Of a stretch of 64,000 nucleotides of DNA, positions 38,562 to 49,438 are shown in pieces (the first letter of the stretch is position 1; each line of letters starts with the position of its first letter). The DNA lies in contig NZ_QEIJ01000001.1 of assembly GCF_003095395.1 (NCBI RefSeq), positions 927,409 to 991,408 on the forward strand. The letters are read 5' to 3'. The translations under genes and the position numbers were made by a program. The notes under the pieces were generated by a model. The model worked only from the letters and a program-made list of their open reading frames with translations. It was not told where the DNA came from and ran no database searches. This DNA is from Microbacterium sp. Gd 4-13. GTDB lineage: Bacteria; Actinomycetota; Actinomycetes; Actinomycetales; Microbacteriaceae.

Positions 38562-39443
38562 CTACTCGCGGCCGAGGTCGCGGTGCGTGACGCGGACCGC
38601 CACACCCGGCACCGAGCGGAGTCGTTCGGCGAGTTCCCGCGCCATGGCGACCGAACGGTGCTTACCGCCCGTGCACCCGATCGCAACGACCGACTGGCGC
38701 TTGTTCTCGTGCTGGTAGCCCTCGAGCACGGGTGCGAGCGCGGCGGCGTACGCGTCGAGGAACTCGTGAGCGCCGGGCTGGCCGAGCACGTAGTCGCGCA
38801 CCCTCTCGTCTTCGCCCGTCAGGCCGCGCAACTCGTCGTTCCAGTAGGGATTGGGCAGGAACCGCATGTCGGCGACCATGTCGACGTCGGTCGGCAGCCC
38901 GTACTTGAACCCGAAGCTCATGAGATTCACCGTGTGACGGGCCGCGGCCTGCTCCCCGAAGAGCTCGACCACCCGGGTCGTCAGCTGGTGGATGTTGTTC
39001 GACGAGGTGTCGATGAGAACGTCGGCGGCCTCTCGCACGGGCGCCAGTCGCTCCCGTTCGCGTCGGATCCCGTCGAGGATCGTGCCGTCGCGCTGGAGAG
39101 GGTGGGGGCGCCTCACCGACTCGAACCTCCGCACGAGCACGTCGTCGGCAGCATCCAGGAACACCACGCGAACCTGACGCCCCGCCCGGAGAGTGCGCAT
39201 GACCTCGGGGAGGTCGCCGAAAAGCTCGCGCCCGCGCACATCAACCACGACCGCGACGCGCGGGACAGCACCCGCGGCGAGCTCGGTGAGCTCGAGCAGG
39301 GGGCGCAGCATCATGGGCGGCAGGTTGTCGACGACGTACCAATCGAGGTCTTCGAGCGCGTTGGCCACCGTCGAACGGCCGGCCCCCGACATGCCCGTGA
39401 CGATCAGCACCTCGCCGGTCTCGCGGCGTGTCTGGTCGGTCAT
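38562..39443 (-). CDS. rapZ: RNase adapter / nucleotide-binding protein RapZ (YvcJ)
   Basis: This 293-residue P-loop protein has a Walker [10 protein letters not shown] at residues 17-25. The C-terminal domain has SFGFKYGLP and [11 protein letters not shown], both RapZ/YvcJ signatures. In E. coli RapZ directs RNase E to GlmZ; in Gram-positives its role is less clear. It lies 24 bases after uvrC and has an AGGAG site. Confidence 0.94.
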   Translation of the reverse strand: MTDQTRRETGEVLIVTGMSGAGRSTVANALEDLDWYVVDNLPPMMLRPLLELTELAAGAVPRVAVVVDVRGRELFGDLPEVMRTLRAGRQVRVVFLDAADDVLVRRFESVRRPHPLQRDGTILDGIRRERERLAPVREAADVLIDTSSNNIHQLTTRVVELFGEQAAARHTVNLMSFGFKYGLPTDVDMVADMRFLPNPYWNDELRGLTGEDERVRDYVLGQPGAHEFLDAYAAALAPVLEGYQHENKRQSVVAIGCTGGKHRSVAMARELAERLRSVPGVAVRVTHRDLGRE

Positions 39444-39467
39444 GTCAACTCCTCGTAGACAGCCAGC

Positions 39468-41384
39468 CTATCGAGCCAAGTGGCTGTGGATGGAGTCGGC
39501 GAGCTTCGGGCCGATGCCCGGCAGCTCGGCGATCTCATCGGGCGTGGCGGCGCGCAGCGCGGTGACCGACCCGAAATGCCGCAGCAGGGCCTTGATGCGG
39601 GCGTCGCCGAGGCCGGGGATCTCCGACAGCACGCTCGAGATGTCGCGCTTGCGTCGCTTGCGCTGGTGGGTGATGGCGAAGCGGTGCGCCTCGTCGCGGA
39701 GGCGCTGCAACAGGTAAAGCGCCTCGCTCGTGCGCGGCAGGATCACCGGGTAGTCCTCGCCCGGCAGCCAGACCTCCTCGAGGCGCTTCGCGATTCCGCA
39801 CAGAGCGATCTCGGAGTGACCGGCGTCCTTGAGGGCCCGCGCGGCGGCGGCGACCTGCGGCTGGCCGCCGTCGACGACGAGCAGCTGCGGCGGATAGGCG
39901 AACCTCTTGCGCTTCGGCGGTTCGGTGACGACCTCGCCGTCGGCGGTCGGCTCGGGCGCGGGGGGCTCGATCTCCTCCGGCCTGTCGAGGTAGGCCAACC
40001 GCCGCGTGAGCACCTGGTAGAGCGAGTCGGTGTCGTCGGTCGTCTCGGGGACGCCGAACGTGCGGTACTGGTCTTTGCGCGGGAGTCCGTCCTCGAAAAC
40101 CACCATCGAGGCGACGACGTTGGTGCCCGACAGGTGCGACACGTCGTAGCACTCGATGCGCAGTGGCGCCTCGGTGAGGTCGAGCGCCTGCTGCAGGTCG
40201 GTGAGCGCCTGGGTGCGGGCGACGTAGTCGCTCGTGCGGCGGGTCTTGAAGATCATCAGCGCCTGCTGCGCGTTCAGCGTCGCGGTGCGCATGAGGTCGG
40301 CCTTCTGGCCCCGCTGCGCGACCTGGATGCCCACCTGCTTGCCGCGCCGCTCGCGCAGCCACGCCTCGATGTCGGCGGCGTCGTCGGGCAGCGACGGGAC
40401 GAGCACCGTGCGCGGGATGTCGGCCGGCGCCGCGTCGCCGTAGGTGCGCTGGAGCACCTGGTCGACGAGGTCGGCGCCCGAGATGTCGATCTCCTTCTCG
40501 ATCGTCGAGGCGCGCACGCCTCGGATGCGGCCGCCGCGGATCACGAAGTGCTGCACCGTGGCGGCGAGCTCGTCTTCGGCGATGCCGAACAGGTCGACGT
40601 CGACGTCGTCGGTGAGCACGAGCTCGCTCTTCTTCAGCACCGCCTCGATCGCCTGCAGCCGGTCACGGTAGACCGCCGCCGACTCGTAGTCCATCGCTGC
40701 GGCGGCCTCGCGCATCTTGGCGTTGAGGTCTCGGGCGAACCGCTCGTCTCCCCCGGCCATGAAAGCGACAAAGTCGTCGACGATCGCCCGGTGCTCCTCG
40801 ATGGTCACCTTGTGCGAGCACGGCCCGCCGCAGCGCCCGATCTGCCCCGGGAAGCAAGGACGGCCGCTCTGCATCGCCTTCTTGTACGACGAGTCGCTGC
40901 ACGTGCGGATCGGGAAGACCTTGATCATCAGATCGATGGTCTCGTGCACCGCCCAGACCTTCGGGTAGGGCCCGAAGTACTTCGCGCCGGGGATGCGGCG
41001 GTTGCGGGTGACGATGACACGGGGCGCCTCGTCGGCGAGCGTGATCGCCATGAACGGGTAGGACTTGTCGTCGCGGTAGCGGACGTTGAACGGTGGATCG
41101 AACTCCTTGATCCACATGTACTCGAGCTGCAGCGAGTCGACGTCGCTGGCGACGACGGTCCACTCCACGGATGCTGCGGTCGTGACCATGCGCCGCGTGC
41201 GCTCGTGCAGCGACCGCAGCGGAGCGAAGTAGTTCGACAGCCGGGCGCGCAGGTTCTTGGCCTTGCCCACGTAGAGCACCCGCCCGGCGGCATCGCGGAA
41301 CCGGTAGACGCCGGGGTTCGTGGGGATCTCGCCGGGGTTCGGCCGGTAGGGCAGCTGCGACATCCGCTCTCGCGATGCCGCCAT
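39468..41384 (-). CDS. uvrC: Excinuclease ABC subunit C
   Basis: This 638-residue nuclease makes both incisions in nucleotide excision repair. It has an N-terminal GIY-YIG domain ([19 protein letters not shown], residues 23-41), the LSNYF loop, a UVR motif, an RNase H-like endonuclease domain ([27 protein letters not shown]) and a C-terminal helix-hairpin-helix pair ([28 protein letters not shown]). The ATG overlaps the uvrA stop by one base (TGATG). Confidence 0.97.
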   Translation of the reverse strand: MAASRERMSQLPYRPNPGEIPTNPGVYRFRDAAGRVLYVGKAKNLRARLSNYFAPLRSLHERTRRMVTTAASVEWTVVASDVDSLQLEYMWIKEFDPPFNVRYRDDKSYPFMAITLADEAPRVIVTRNRRIPGAKYFGPYPKVWAVHETIDLMIKVFPIRTCSDSSYKKAMQSGRPCFPGQIGRCGGPCSHKVTIEEHRAIVDDFVAFMAGGDERFARDLNAKMREAAAAMDYESAAVYRDRLQAIEAVLKKSELVLTDDVDVDLFGIAEDELAATVQHFVIRGGRIRGVRASTIEKEIDISGADLVDQVLQRTYGDAAPADIPRTVLVPSLPDDAADIEAWLRERRGKQVGIQVAQRGQKADLMRTATLNAQQALMIFKTRRTSDYVARTQALTDLQQALDLTEAPLRIECYDVSHLSGTNVVASMVVFEDGLPRKDQYRTFGVPETTDDTDSLYQVLTRRLAYLDRPEEIEPPAPEPTADGEVVTEPPKRKRFAYPPQLLVVDGGQPQVAAAARALKDAGHSEIALCGIAKRLEEVWLPGEDYPVILPRTSEALYLLQRLRDEAHRFAITHQRKRRKRDISSVLSEIPGLGDARIKALLRHFGSVTALRAATPDEIAELPGIGPKLADSIHSHLAR

Positions 41385-44287
41385 CAGCCCGCCTTACGCG
41401 CCTCGACCGCGGAGACGCCGAGCACCTCCGCGAGGAACTGGCCGGTGTGGCTGGCCTCGACCTTCGCGACCTGCTCGGGGGTGCCGGTGGCGACGATCGT
41501 GCCGCCGCCGGAGCCGCCTTCGGGTCCAAGGTCGATGATCCAGTCGGACGACTTGATCACGTCGAGGTTGTGCTCGATGACGATGACGGTGTTGCCCTTG
41601 TCCACGAGGCTGTTGAGCACCTCGAGGAGCTTGCGCACGTCTTCGAAGTGCAGACCGGTCGTCGGCTCGTCGAGCACGTAGATCGAGCGCCCGTTGGTGC
41701 GGCGCTGGAGCTCGGTCGCGAGCTTCACGCGCTGCGCCTCGCCGCCCGAGAGAGTGGTCGCCGATTGTCCGAGGCGGACGTAGCCGAGGCCGACGTCGAC
41801 CAGCGTCTTCAGGTAGCGATGGATCGCCTGGATGGGCTCGAAGAACTCCGCAGCCTCCGCGATCGGCATCTCGAGCACCTCGGCGATGTTCTTGCCCTTG
41901 TAGTGCACGGCGAGCGTGTCGCGGTTGTACCTCTTGCCGTGGCACACCTCGCAGTCGACGTAGACGTCGGGCAGGAAGTTCATCTCGATCTTGATCGTGC
42001 CGTCGCCCGAGCAGGCCTCGCAGCGGCCTCCCTTGACGTTGAACGAGAAGCGACCCGTCAGGTAACCGCGCGCCTTGGCCTCGGGGGTCTCGGCGAAGAG
42101 GTTGCGGATGCGGTCGAACACGCCGGTGTACGTGGCGGGGTTCGAGCGCGGCGTGCGCCCGATGGGCGCCTGGTCGACGTGCACGACCTTGTCGAGGTTG
42201 TCGAGCCCCGTCACCCGCGTGTGCTTGCCGGCCACGCGCCGTGCGCCGTTGAGCTTGGTGGCGAGCACCTCGTACAGGATGCCATTCACGAGGGTCGACT
42301 TGCCCGATCCGCTCACCCCGGTGACGGCGGTGAGCACACCCAGCGGGAAGCTCGCGGTGACGTTCTGCAGGTTGTTCGCCCGCGCGCCGACGACCGTGAC
42401 CTGGCGCTGCTTGTCGATCTTGCGCCGCTTCTTCGGCACGGCGATCTCGCGCCGACCGGAGAGGTAGTCGCCCGTCAGCGAGTCCTTCTCCTCCAGTAGC
42501 TGCGCGAGCGGGCCGGAGTGCACGACGTTGCCACCGTCGACGCCGGCGCGCGGGCCGATGTCGACGATCCAGTCGGCCGCGTGGACGGTCTCCTCGTCGT
42601 GCTCGACGACGATCAGGGTGTTGCCGAGATCGCGCAGGGTGATCAGCGTCTCGATGAGGCGTCGGTTGTCGCGCTGGTGGAGGCCGATCGACGGCTCGTC
42701 GAGCACGTAGAGCACGCCGGTCAGTCCCGACCCGATCTGGGTCGCGAGTCGGATGCGCTGCGCCTCGCCGCCCGAGAGCGAGCCCGCCGATCGGCTGAGG
42801 CTCAGATAGGTGAGACCGACCTGCAGCAGGAAGTCGAGCCGCGCGCGGATCTCGCGGAGCACCTGGGCGGCGATCTGCGCCTCACGCGGGGTCAGTTCGA
42901 GCTCGGCGAAGAAACGTTGCGCGTCGGCGAGGCTCAGCCACGACGCATCCGCGATCGACTTGCCGTGCACCGTGACGGCGAGCACCTCGGGCTTGAGACG
43001 CGCGCCCTCGCAGACCGGGCACGGCACTTCGCGGAGGTACTCCGACCAGCGCTGGCGCTGCGTGTCGGACTCGGCCTGCAGGTACTGACGCTCGATGTAG
43101 GGCACGACGCCCTCGAACCCCGAGGCGTAGCGCACCTCGCGTCCGTAGCGGTTCTTCCACTTCACGGTGACCTTGTAGTCCTCACCGCGCAGCACCGCCT
43201 CGCGGATGTCGACGGGAAGCTGTCGCCATGGCGTGTCGAGCGAGAACGCGAGGTCGCGGGCGAGGCCCTCGAGCAGGCGCTCGTAGTACTGGAAGAGCCC
43301 CTTGCCCTGCGTCGTCCACGGGATGATGACTCCCTCGCTGATCGAGAGGTCTTCGTCGCCGAGCATGAGGTCGACGTCGACCGACATGCGGGTGCCCAGG
43401 CCGGAGCACGCCGGGCACGCACCGAAGGGGGCGTTGAACGAGAAGGTGCGCGGTTCGATCTCGGTCAGCTGCACCGGGTGCCCGTTCGGGCACGCGAGCT
43501 TCTCGGAGAACGACTGCCACGCGTCGTCGCCCTCACCGTCGACGAAGTTGACCTGCATGATGCCGCCGGCCAGTCCGAGCGCGGTCTCGACCGAGTCGGT
43601 GACGCGGCCGAGGATGTCGGGGCTGGCGACCAGTCGATCGACCACCACGGCGATGTCGTGCTTGTAGCTCTTCTTGAGCTTCGGCGGCTCGGCGAGCTGG
43701 ATCAGGTCGCCGTCGACGACGGCGCGGGCGTAGCCCTTCGCGCTGAGCTCCTGGAAGAGGTCGACGAACTCCCCCTTCTTCTGCGAGACGACCGGCGCCA
43801 CGATCTGGTACCGGGTGCGCTCGGGAAGCTCCATCAGCTGGTCGGCGATCTGCTGCACCGTCTGTCGCTGGATCTCCGCCCCGCACTCGGGGCAGTGCGC
43901 GACGCCGATGCGCGCCCACAGCAGACGCATGTAGTCGTGGATCTCGGTGATCGTGCCGACGGTCGAGCGGGGGTTGCGGTTGGTCGACTTCTGGTCGATC
44001 GACACCGCGGGGCTGAGCCCCTCGATGAAGTCGACGTCGGGTCGGTCGACCTGACCGAGGAACTGACGCGCGTAGGAGCTCAGCGATTCGACGTAGCGAC
44101 GCTGACCCTCCGCGAAGATCGTGTCGAAGGCGAGACTCGATTTTCCCGAGCCCGACAGACCCGTGAAGACGACCAGCGCATCGCGCGGGATGTCGAGGTC
44201 GACGTTCTTGAGGTTATGGACGCGGGCACCGCGGACGCTGAGCTTTCCGCTGTTGTTTCCGGGCAGGGCGACGGGGACGATGGGCAC
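41384..44287 (-). CDS. uvrA: Excinuclease ABC subunit A
   Basis: This 967-residue damage-recognition ATPase has two ABC modules, with [14 protein letters not shown] near residue 43 and [15 protein letters not shown] in the second. Signatures SGGEAQR occur twice. The zinc modules CPECGAEI and the pair CEACSGDG...CEVCHGKR are intact. It is coupled to uvrC. The GTG start follows a TAAGCT box by six bases, so the mRNA is probably leaderless. No LexA-type box is visible. Confidence 0.97.
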   Translation of the reverse strand: MPIVPVALPGNNSGKLSVRGARVHNLKNVDLDIPRDALVVFTGLSGSGKSSLAFDTIFAEGQRRYVESLSSYARQFLGQVDRPDVDFIEGLSPAVSIDQKSTNRNPRSTVGTITEIHDYMRLLWARIGVAHCPECGAEIQRQTVQQIADQLMELPERTRYQIVAPVVSQKKGEFVDLFQELSAKGYARAVVDGDLIQLAEPPKLKKSYKHDIAVVVDRLVASPDILGRVTDSVETALGLAGGIMQVNFVDGEGDDAWQSFSEKLACPNGHPVQLTEIEPRTFSFNAPFGACPACSGLGTRMSVDVDLMLGDEDLSISEGVIIPWTTQGKGLFQYYERLLEGLARDLAFSLDTPWRQLPVDIREAVLRGEDYKVTVKWKNRYGREVRYASGFEGVVPYIERQYLQAESDTQRQRWSEYLREVPCPVCEGARLKPEVLAVTVHGKSIADASWLSLADAQRFFAELELTPREAQIAAQVLREIRARLDFLLQVGLTYLSLSRSAGSLSGGEAQRIRLATQIGSGLTGVLYVLDEPSIGLHQRDNRRLIETLITLRDLGNTLIVVEHDEETVHAADWIVDIGPRAGVDGGNVVHSGPLAQLLEEKDSLTGDYLSGRREIAVPKKRRKIDKQRQVTVVGARANNLQNVTASFPLGVLTAVTGVSGSGKSTLVNGILYEVLATKLNGARRVAGKHTRVTGLDNLDKVVHVDQAPIGRTPRSNPATYTGVFDRIRNLFAETPEAKARGYLTGRFSFNVKGGRCEACSGDGTIKIEMNFLPDVYVDCEVCHGKRYNRDTLAVHYKGKNIAEVLEMPIAEAAEFFEPIQAIHRYLKTLVDVGLGYVRLGQSATTLSGGEAQRVKLATELQRRTNGRSIYVLDEPTTGLHFEDVRKLLEVLNSLVDKGNTVIVIEHNLDVIKSSDWIIDLGPEGGSGGGTIVATGTPEQVAKVEASHTGQFLAEVLGVSAVEARKAG

Positions 44288-44293
44288 CCGACA

Positions 44294-44299
44294 AGCTTA
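44294..44299 (-). promoter_or_regulatory. Leaderless -10 box of uvrA
   Basis: TAAGCT (minus strand) ends six bases before the uvrA GTG, in the 56-base gap after the MarR gene. Confidence 0.5.
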
Positions 44300-44337
44300 G
44301 GCGTGGCCCCCGACACCGGCTCCGCTCGGGCGGGACG

Positions 44338-44359
44338 CGCGGGTCAGCGCCGACCCGCG
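44338..44359 (-). terminator. Hairpin at the end of the MarR gene
   Basis: CGCGGGTC (44338-44345) and GACCCGCG (44352-44359) pair around AGCGCC and include the MarR stop codon. It separates that gene from uvrA. Confidence 0.55.
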
Positions 44360-44772
44360 AACGGTGCGAGCCCGTCGCGCACCGCGGCGAGCTGCGGCGC
44401 ATCCATCCCGACGCTCCGCATGATGCGGCCGGGCACCTCGAGCGCCTGCTCGCGCAGCGCCTGCCCCTCCACGGTGAGGGAGATGTCGAGCACGCGCTCG
44501 TCGTCGCCGCGACGCGTGCGCGCGACCCGCCCCTGGGCCTCGAGCCGTTTCACCAGGGGTGAGAGCGTCGCGGGCTCCATCGCGAGTTCGGCGGCGAGGT
44601 CCCCCAGGGATCGGGGCGACCCCTCCCAGAGCGCGAGCATCACGAGGTACTGCGGGTGCGTCAGGCCGAGCGGTTCGAGCACGGGACGGTAGATCGACAC
44701 GACGTTGCGGGCGGCCGTGACGATCGCGAAGCACAGCTGGTTGTCGAGTTTGAGCATCTCGTCGGCATCCAT
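44344..44772 (-). CDS. MarR-family transcriptional regulator
   Basis: This 142-residue winged-helix regulator has LTHPQYLVMLALWEGSPRSLGDLAAEL as the recognition region and the wing RLEAQGRVARTRRGDDERVLDISLT. An N-terminal cysteine (residue 14, LDNQLCFAI) occurs where OhrR-type peroxide sensors have their sensing cysteine, so redox sensing is possible. GGAGGAG precedes the ATG. It faces a small zinc-ribbon gene across a perfect 14-base palindrome, likely its own operator. Confidence 0.9.
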   Translation of the reverse strand: MDADEMLKLDNQLCFAIVTAARNVVSIYRPVLEPLGLTHPQYLVMLALWEGSPRSLGDLAAELAMEPATLSPLVKRLEAQGRVARTRRGDDERVLDISLTVEGQALREQALEVPGRIMRSVGMDAPQLAAVRDGLAPFAGRR

Positions 44773-44791
44773 CGCCTGGCTCCTCCGATTA

Positions 44792-44805
44792 GTTAGTACA
44801 CTAAC
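44792..44805. promoter_or_regulatory. Palindromic MarR operator in a divergent promoter
   Basis: GTTAGT-AC-ACTAAC is a perfect inverted repeat centred in the 37-base divergent spacer. It overlaps the plus-strand -10 TACACT (44797-44802), which ends seven bases before the zinc-ribbon ATG, and covers likely minus-strand -10 sequence. Binding would repress both genes. Confidence 0.75.
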
Positions 44806-44809
44806 CATC

Positions 44810-45046
44810 ATGGCACACAGTGATCCGGAGGGTCCGTCGCGGAAGGACCGAGTCCGCGCGGCGGGCGGCTGGTACAACTACCTCAACGCGAAGCTCATCC
44901 GCGTCGCCGGCCCCGCGTCGGTCGGACCCTACGAGACGACACCGGAGCCCGTGCGAACGGGCCGCCCGTGCCCGCTCTGCGGCCACGCCATGACCGAGCA
45001 CACGTTCGACCGCTCCGGGCCGAAACCGCTGATGCACTGCCCCTGA
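44810..45046 (+). CDS. Small zinc-ribbon protein divergent from MarR
   Basis: This 78-residue protein has a C-terminal putative zinc site C54-PL-C57-G-H59 with C77 in MHCP. The N-terminal half is basic and contains AGGWYNYLNAKLIRVAGPASVGPYE. No membrane segment is present. I do not recognise a characterised family. It appears leaderless and under control of the adjacent MarR regulator. It ends three bases before the convergent uvrB stop. Confidence 0.75.
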   Translation: MAHSDPEGPSRKDRVRAAGGWYNYLNAKLIRVAGPASVGPYETTPEPVRTGRPCPLCGHAMTEHTFDRSGPKPLMHCP

Positions 45047-45049
45047 TCG

Positions 45050-47131
45050 TCAGGCGTGCCCGGCCCTCTCCATCGCCCGGAGCTCCTTCTTGAGGTCTTG
45101 GACCTCGTCGCGGAGTCGACCGGCCAGCTCGAATTTGAGCTCGGCGGCTGCCGCCAGCATCTGGTTCGACAGGTCTTCGATCGTCGCCTCGAGCTGATTG
45201 GCGCCTTCCGCCGCGATCCCCGTGCGCCGCAGCTGCGGTGTCGGCGACTTGCCCTTACCGGATTTGTTGCGCGCCGACGCCCGCCCCGAGAGGAGCTCCT
45301 GAGTGTCTGACGCCTCTCGAGCGAGCACATCGGTGATGTCAGCGAGCTTCTTGCGCAGCGGCTGCGGATCGATGCCGCGCTCGAGGTTGTAGGCGATCTG
45401 GATGTCGCGACGGCGCTCGGTTTCTTCGATCGCCTTCGTCATCGAGTCGGTCATGCGGTCGGCGTACATATGCACCTCGCCCGAGACGTTTCGCGCCGCA
45501 CGGCCGATCGTCTGGATGAGCGACGTGCCGCTGCGGAGGAACCCCTCCTTATCGGCGTCGAGAATGGCCACGAGAGAGACCTCGGGGAGGTCGAGGCCCT
45601 CGCGCAGCAGGTTGATGCCCACCAGCACGTCGTAGACACCGGCGCGCAGCTCGGTGAGCAGCTCGACACGACGCAGCGTGTCGACGTCGGAGTGCAGGTA
45701 GCGCACGCGCACACCGTGCTCGCCGAGGAAGTCGGTGAGCTCCTCGGACATCTTCTTCGTCAGCGTCGTGACGAGCACGCGCTCGTCGCGCTCGACGCGG
45801 ATGCGGATCTGCTCGAGCAGGTCGTCGATCTGACCCTTCGATGGCTTCAGGACGATCTGCGGATCGACGAGTCCCGTCGGTCGGATGATCTGCTCGACAA
45901 CGCCGTCGGCGATCCCCATCTCGTAACGGCCCGGGGTCGCCGAGAGGTAGACCGCCTGGCCGATGCGCTCTTTGAATTCGTCCCACCGCAGCGGGCGGTT
46001 GTCCATGGCGCTGGGGAGGCGGAAGCCGTGCTCGACCAGCGTGCGCTTTCGTGACGCGTCGCCCTCGTACATGGCGCCGATCTGCGGCACGGTCACGTGC
46101 GACTCGTCGATCACGAGCAGGAAGTCGTCGGGGAAGAAGTCGAGCAGGGTGTGCGGCGGAGCACCCGGCGGGCGCGCGTCGAGGTGACGGGAATAGTTCT
46201 CGATACCGGAGCAGAAGCCGAGCTGCTGCAGCATCTCGAGGTCGAACGTCGTGCGCATGCGCAGCCGCTGCGCCTCGAGCAGCTTGCCCTGGCGCTCGAA
46301 CTCTTTCAGCCTCTCGGCGAGCTCGTCTTCGATCGTGCCGATCGCGCGCTGCACCTTGTCGGTGCCGGCGACGTAGTGCGACGCCGGGAAGATCGGCACG
46401 GAGTCCATCTTCTGCGCGATATCGCCGGTGAGCGGGTGCAGCATGTAGAGCGCTTCGATCTCGTCACCGAACATCTCGATGCGGATCGCGTACTCCTCGT
46501 AGACCGGAATGATCTCGATCGTGTCGCCGCGCACCCGGAAGTTGCCTCGCGAGAAGTCGACGTCGTTGCGGTTGTACTGCATCGAGATGAACTTGCGGAT
46601 GAGGGCGTCGCGGTCGTAGCGCTCCCCCACCTGCAGGGCGACCATGGCGCGGAGGTACTCTTCGGGCGCACCGAGGCCGTAGATGCACGACACCGTCGAG
46701 ACCACGATCACGTCGCGCCGCGAGAGCAGCGAGTTCGTCGTCGAGTGGCGCAGGCGCTCGACCTCGGCGTTGACCGAGGAGTCTTTCTCGATGAAGGTAT
46801 CGGTCTGCGGCACGTAGGCCTCGGGCTGGTAGTAGTCGTAGTACGAGACGAAGTACTCGACCGCGTTGTTCGGCATGAGCTCGCGGAACTCGTTGGCGAG
46901 CTGTGCGGCGAGCGTCTTGTTGTGCGCGAGCACGAGCGTGGGTCGCTGCACGGCCTCGACGAGCCAGGCCGTGGTCGCGGACTTACCGGTACCGGTGGCA
47001 CCGAGGAGGACGACGTCGGTCTCGCCCGCGTTGATGCGCGCGGCGAGTTGGGCGATGGCCTGCGGCTGGTCGCCGGAAGGGACGTATTCGCTGACGACCT
47101 CGAAGGGGCGGACGGAACGGGTGGCCTGCAT
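45050..47131 (-). CDS. uvrB: Excinuclease ABC subunit B
   Basis: This 693-residue helicase-like protein verifies damage and loads UvrC. The Walker [10 protein letters not shown] is at residues 44-52. The damage-probing beta-hairpin reads [17 protein letters not shown], followed later by helicase motif VIDESHVT. Motif VI is QTIGRAARN, and a C-terminal UVR domain ([25 protein letters not shown]) is present. A TACGCT box six bases before the ATG implies a leaderless mRNA. Confidence 0.97.
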   Translation of the reverse strand: MQATRSVRPFEVVSEYVPSGDQPQAIAQLAARINAGETDVVLLGATGTGKSATTAWLVEAVQRPTLVLAHNKTLAAQLANEFRELMPNNAVEYFVSYYDYYQPEAYVPQTDTFIEKDSSVNAEVERLRHSTTNSLLSRRDVIVVSTVSCIYGLGAPEEYLRAMVALQVGERYDRDALIRKFISMQYNRNDVDFSRGNFRVRGDTIEIIPVYEEYAIRIEMFGDEIEALYMLHPLTGDIAQKMDSVPIFPASHYVAGTDKVQRAIGTIEDELAERLKEFERQGKLLEAQRLRMRTTFDLEMLQQLGFCSGIENYSRHLDARPPGAPPHTLLDFFPDDFLLVIDESHVTVPQIGAMYEGDASRKRTLVEHGFRLPSAMDNRPLRWDEFKERIGQAVYLSATPGRYEMGIADGVVEQIIRPTGLVDPQIVLKPSKGQIDDLLEQIRIRVERDERVLVTTLTKKMSEELTDFLGEHGVRVRYLHSDVDTLRRVELLTELRAGVYDVLVGINLLREGLDLPEVSLVAILDADKEGFLRSGTSLIQTIGRAARNVSGEVHMYADRMTDSMTKAIEETERRRDIQIAYNLERGIDPQPLRKKLADITDVLAREASDTQELLSGRASARNKSGKGKSPTPQLRRTGIAAEGANQLEATIEDLSNQMLAAAAELKFELAGRLRDEVQDLKKELRAMERAGHA

Positions 47132-47137
47132 GATTCC

Positions 47138-47143
47138 AGCGTA
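47138..47143 (-). promoter_or_regulatory. Leaderless -10 box of uvrB
   Basis: TACGCT on the minus strand is followed by exactly six bases and the uvrB ATG. No SOS box is visible nearby. Confidence 0.5.
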
Positions 47144-47171
47144 GGCCGGGCCACCGACACCCGGGGCGGAC

Positions 47172-47774
47172 TTAGGCCTCGGCGGTCAGTCGCTTCCAGA
47201 GTTCGTCGGCCTGCGCCTCGGTCTGCGCGAGTGGTCCGTCGGTGTCGATGACGACATCCGCGAGACGCAGTCGCTCCGCGTCCGACGCCTGGGCGGCGAT
47301 GCGGGCGCGCGCGTCGGCCTCGCTCATCCCCCGGTGCTCGCGCAGGCGCGACACGCGCACCTCGACCGGCGCGTGGGCGACCACGACGAGATCCCACGGA
47401 TCCGAGGCGCGCGTCTCGGCCAGGAGCGGCACGTCGTACACGACGACCGCCCGCGGGTCGGCGGCAGCCGCCTCACGGAACCGGCGCTGCGACTCCTCCC
47501 GCACCGCCGGGTGCACGATCGCGTTGAGCTGCGCGAGTCGACCGGGGTCGCCGAAGACGACCGCTCCGAGCGCCGCACGGTCAAGCGTTCCGTCGGAGCG
47601 CAGCATCCGCTCTCCGAAGGCGTCCTCAATCTCGCGCAGCACCGGGGATCCGGGCGACTGCACGTCGCGGACCACGGCGTCCGCGTCGACCACGACGGCG
47701 CCGTGTGCGGCGAGCCGAGAGGCGACGGTCGATTTTCCCGAGGCGATGCCGCCGGTGAGCGCGATCAAGGGCAT
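47172..47774 (-). CDS. coaE: Dephospho-CoA kinase
   Basis: This 200-residue P-loop kinase phosphorylates dephospho-CoA, the last step of CoA synthesis. The Walker [10 protein letters not shown] is at residues 8-16, and [11 protein letters not shown] and [10 protein letters not shown] are signature regions. It lacks the C-terminal GrpB/UPF0157 extension of mycobacterial CoaE. It lies between uvrB and a divergent response regulator, close to rpsA, as in other Actinomycetota. Confidence 0.95.
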   Translation of the reverse strand: MPLIALTGGIASGKSTVASRLAAHGAVVVDADAVVRDVQSPGSPVLREIEDAFGERMLRSDGTLDRAALGAVVFGDPGRLAQLNAIVHPAVREESQRRFREAAAADPRAVVVYDVPLLAETRASDPWDLVVVAHAPVEVRVSRLREHRGMSEADARARIAAQASDAERLRLADVVIDTDGPLAQTEAQADELWKRLTAEA

Positions 47775-47879
47775 CCTCCGAGGATGCCACGACGGACGCC
47801 GCGATCGAGAAAGCCGATGTACGTTACGCTCGGTCAGAAACTGCACGCCGCCCGGACGGGCGGAGACCAGAGGTACCCG

Positions 47880-48257
47880 ATGCCCAGCCCCCGCGTCGCG
47901 GTCATCATCGAAGACGATGCCGACATCCGCTCGCTCATCTCCGCTGTCCTGCGAGGATCCGGCTTCGACGTGCATACCGCCACCGGCGGCCTCGAGGGGA
48001 TCGAGAAGGTGCGTGAGCACCATCCGGTGCTCACGACCCTCGACGTCAGCATGCCCGGCATCGACGGATTCGAGACGGCGCGCCGCATTCGCGCGTTCAG
48101 CGACACACGCATCGTCATGGTGACGGCTCGGGCCGACGAGGAGCACGCGCGACTCGGTCGCGAAGCCGGTGCCGACGACTACCTCACCAAACCGTTCCGC
48201 CCGCGCGACCTGCGCGCTCGCGTCGACGCCCTGCTCGCCGACCGCCTCGAAGACTGA
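47880..48257 (+). CDS. Single-domain response regulator
   Basis: This 125-residue receiver domain has no output domain. Acidic pocket D12-D13, phosphorylation site D55 (LTTLDVSMPG), T82 and K104 (YLTKPFRP) are all conserved, so it should be phosphorylatable. AGAGG seven bases upstream supports the ATG. It is convergent with a degenerate-GGDEF membrane protein and a PAS histidine kinase. The kinase is the likely phosphodonor, and the regulator would act by protein binding rather than on DNA. Confidence 0.9.
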   Translation: MPSPRVAVIIEDDADIRSLISAVLRGSGFDVHTATGGLEGIEKVREHHPVLTTLDVSMPGIDGFETARRIRAFSDTRIVMVTARADEEHARLGREAGADDYLTKPFRPRDLRARVDALLADRLED

Positions 48258-48274
48258 CCTCGCGCCCGCCGCCG

Positions 48275-49438
48275 TCACCCTTCGGCGATGATCACCGAGG
48301 CGTCGGGGCTCGTGACCGAGCGCGCGGCGGCCTGATCGGCGCCGTTCACCAGCGCCGCGAAGTCGTAGCCGAGCCGGTCGGTGAGGGCGATCCCGACTCC
48401 CACGACGGGCACCACCGAGATGCCCAGCGCACCGAAATCGTCGAGGAGGCGACGGTGCAGGATGCTCGCCATGCGACGGACGTCGGAGAACGACGCGGTG
48501 AGGAACGCGATCAGCAGGCTCCCGCTCTCGCCTTCGCCGACCATCGCGGCGGTGGGAGCGTACTGCCGCACTCCCGCCCGCCACGACGCGGCCACCTGTT
48601 CGGCCTCCGCCGGGCCGAAGGCCGTCGCGATGCGCCCCAGATCGTCGATCCGCACCGACACGACGCAGATGGTCTCGCTCTGGCTCGAGGCGCGGTCGAT
48701 CAGCGTCGTGGTCGCCGAGCGGAAGGATGCGGGAAGAAGCACTCCGTCGATGCCGAGGCTCAGCGTGTAGACGTCGGGCTGACCGCGCAGATTCGATTCG
48801 CTCGCGCGGAGCACCGAGGTCACGACCACCGCCACGATGGTGAGCGCGATGGTGAGGAACGACGACACGATCGTGTTGAAGAAGGTGGCGAACACGTCGC
48901 TGTCGGGTCCGTAGACGACGAAGGCCAGCGTGCGCGCGGTGAACCATACGGCCTCGATCCCGAGGACCACGGTCAGACCCAGCGAGCTCCACCGTCGCCC
49001 GATCGCCCCTCTCCTCGACTCGATCGCACCCAGGAGAGCCATGGCACCGGTGCCGGTGAAAAGCGGCACCGCGCCCGCCCAGTCCCCGCCGTCGGGGCCG
49101 GCCAGCACCACCGCGAGACCCGCGATCAGCACCAGAACCGCCACCACCCCGCCCGACCACCGCAGGCTGCGGTCGTTGAAGGCTCGGCAGCCGAGCCAGA
49201 TGAAACCCGCGCTGGCGACGAACCCGGCATTGCCCACCGCCACGGCGAGGTACGCGTCGGGTGCGGCCGCCCAGACGAGGTAGCTGAGCACGGTGAGGAT
49301 GCCGGAGAGGAATGCGACGGCCCACAGCCGACCCGAGAGGCCGTCTTTTCGCATCAGCGTCTCGACGAGGTACATGACCCCGGAGACGATGATGACGACA
49401 GCGGCGGCGAGCGAGACGGTGAAGTTGTCCAGTGTCAC
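48275..49438 (-). CDS. Membrane protein with degenerate GGDEF domain
   Basis: About seven transmembrane helices occupy residues 5-215 of 387. A cytoplasmic domain of roughly 165 residues follows that aligns with GGDEF folds: CVVSVRIDDLGRIATAFG matches the first metal-binding strand, and VGEGESGSLLIAFL lies where xGGDEFxxL is expected (GEGESG about 301-306). The catalytic signature is lost, so diguanylate cyclase activity is unlikely; GTP or protein binding is possible. It overlaps the histidine kinase gene by four bases and so shares its operon. The domain call rests on pattern matching. Confidence 0.7.
   Translation of the reverse strand: MTLDNFTVSLAAAVVIIVSGVMYLVETLMRKDGLSGRLWAVAFLSGILTVLSYLVWAAAPDAYLAVAVGNAGFVASAGFIWLGCRAFNDRSLRWSGGVVAVLVLIAGLAVVLAGPDGGDWAGAVPLFTGTGAMALLGAIESRRGAIGRRWSSLGLTVVLGIEAVWFTARTLAFVVYGPDSDVFATFFNTIVSSFLTIALTIVAVVVTSVLRASESNLRGQPDVYTLSLGIDGVLLPASFRSATTTLIDRASSQSETICVVSVRIDDLGRIATAFGPAEAEQVAASWRAGVRQYAPTAAMVGEGESGSLLIAFLTASFSDVRRMASILHRRLLDDFGALGISVVPVVGVGIALTDRLGYDFAALVNGADQAAARSVTSPDASVIIAEG

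Noticed and set aside
44288..47171. LexA/SOS boxes before uvrA and uvrB
   Set aside because: No TCGAAC-N4-GTTCGA-like palindrome is visible near either start; only leaderless -10 boxes were found.
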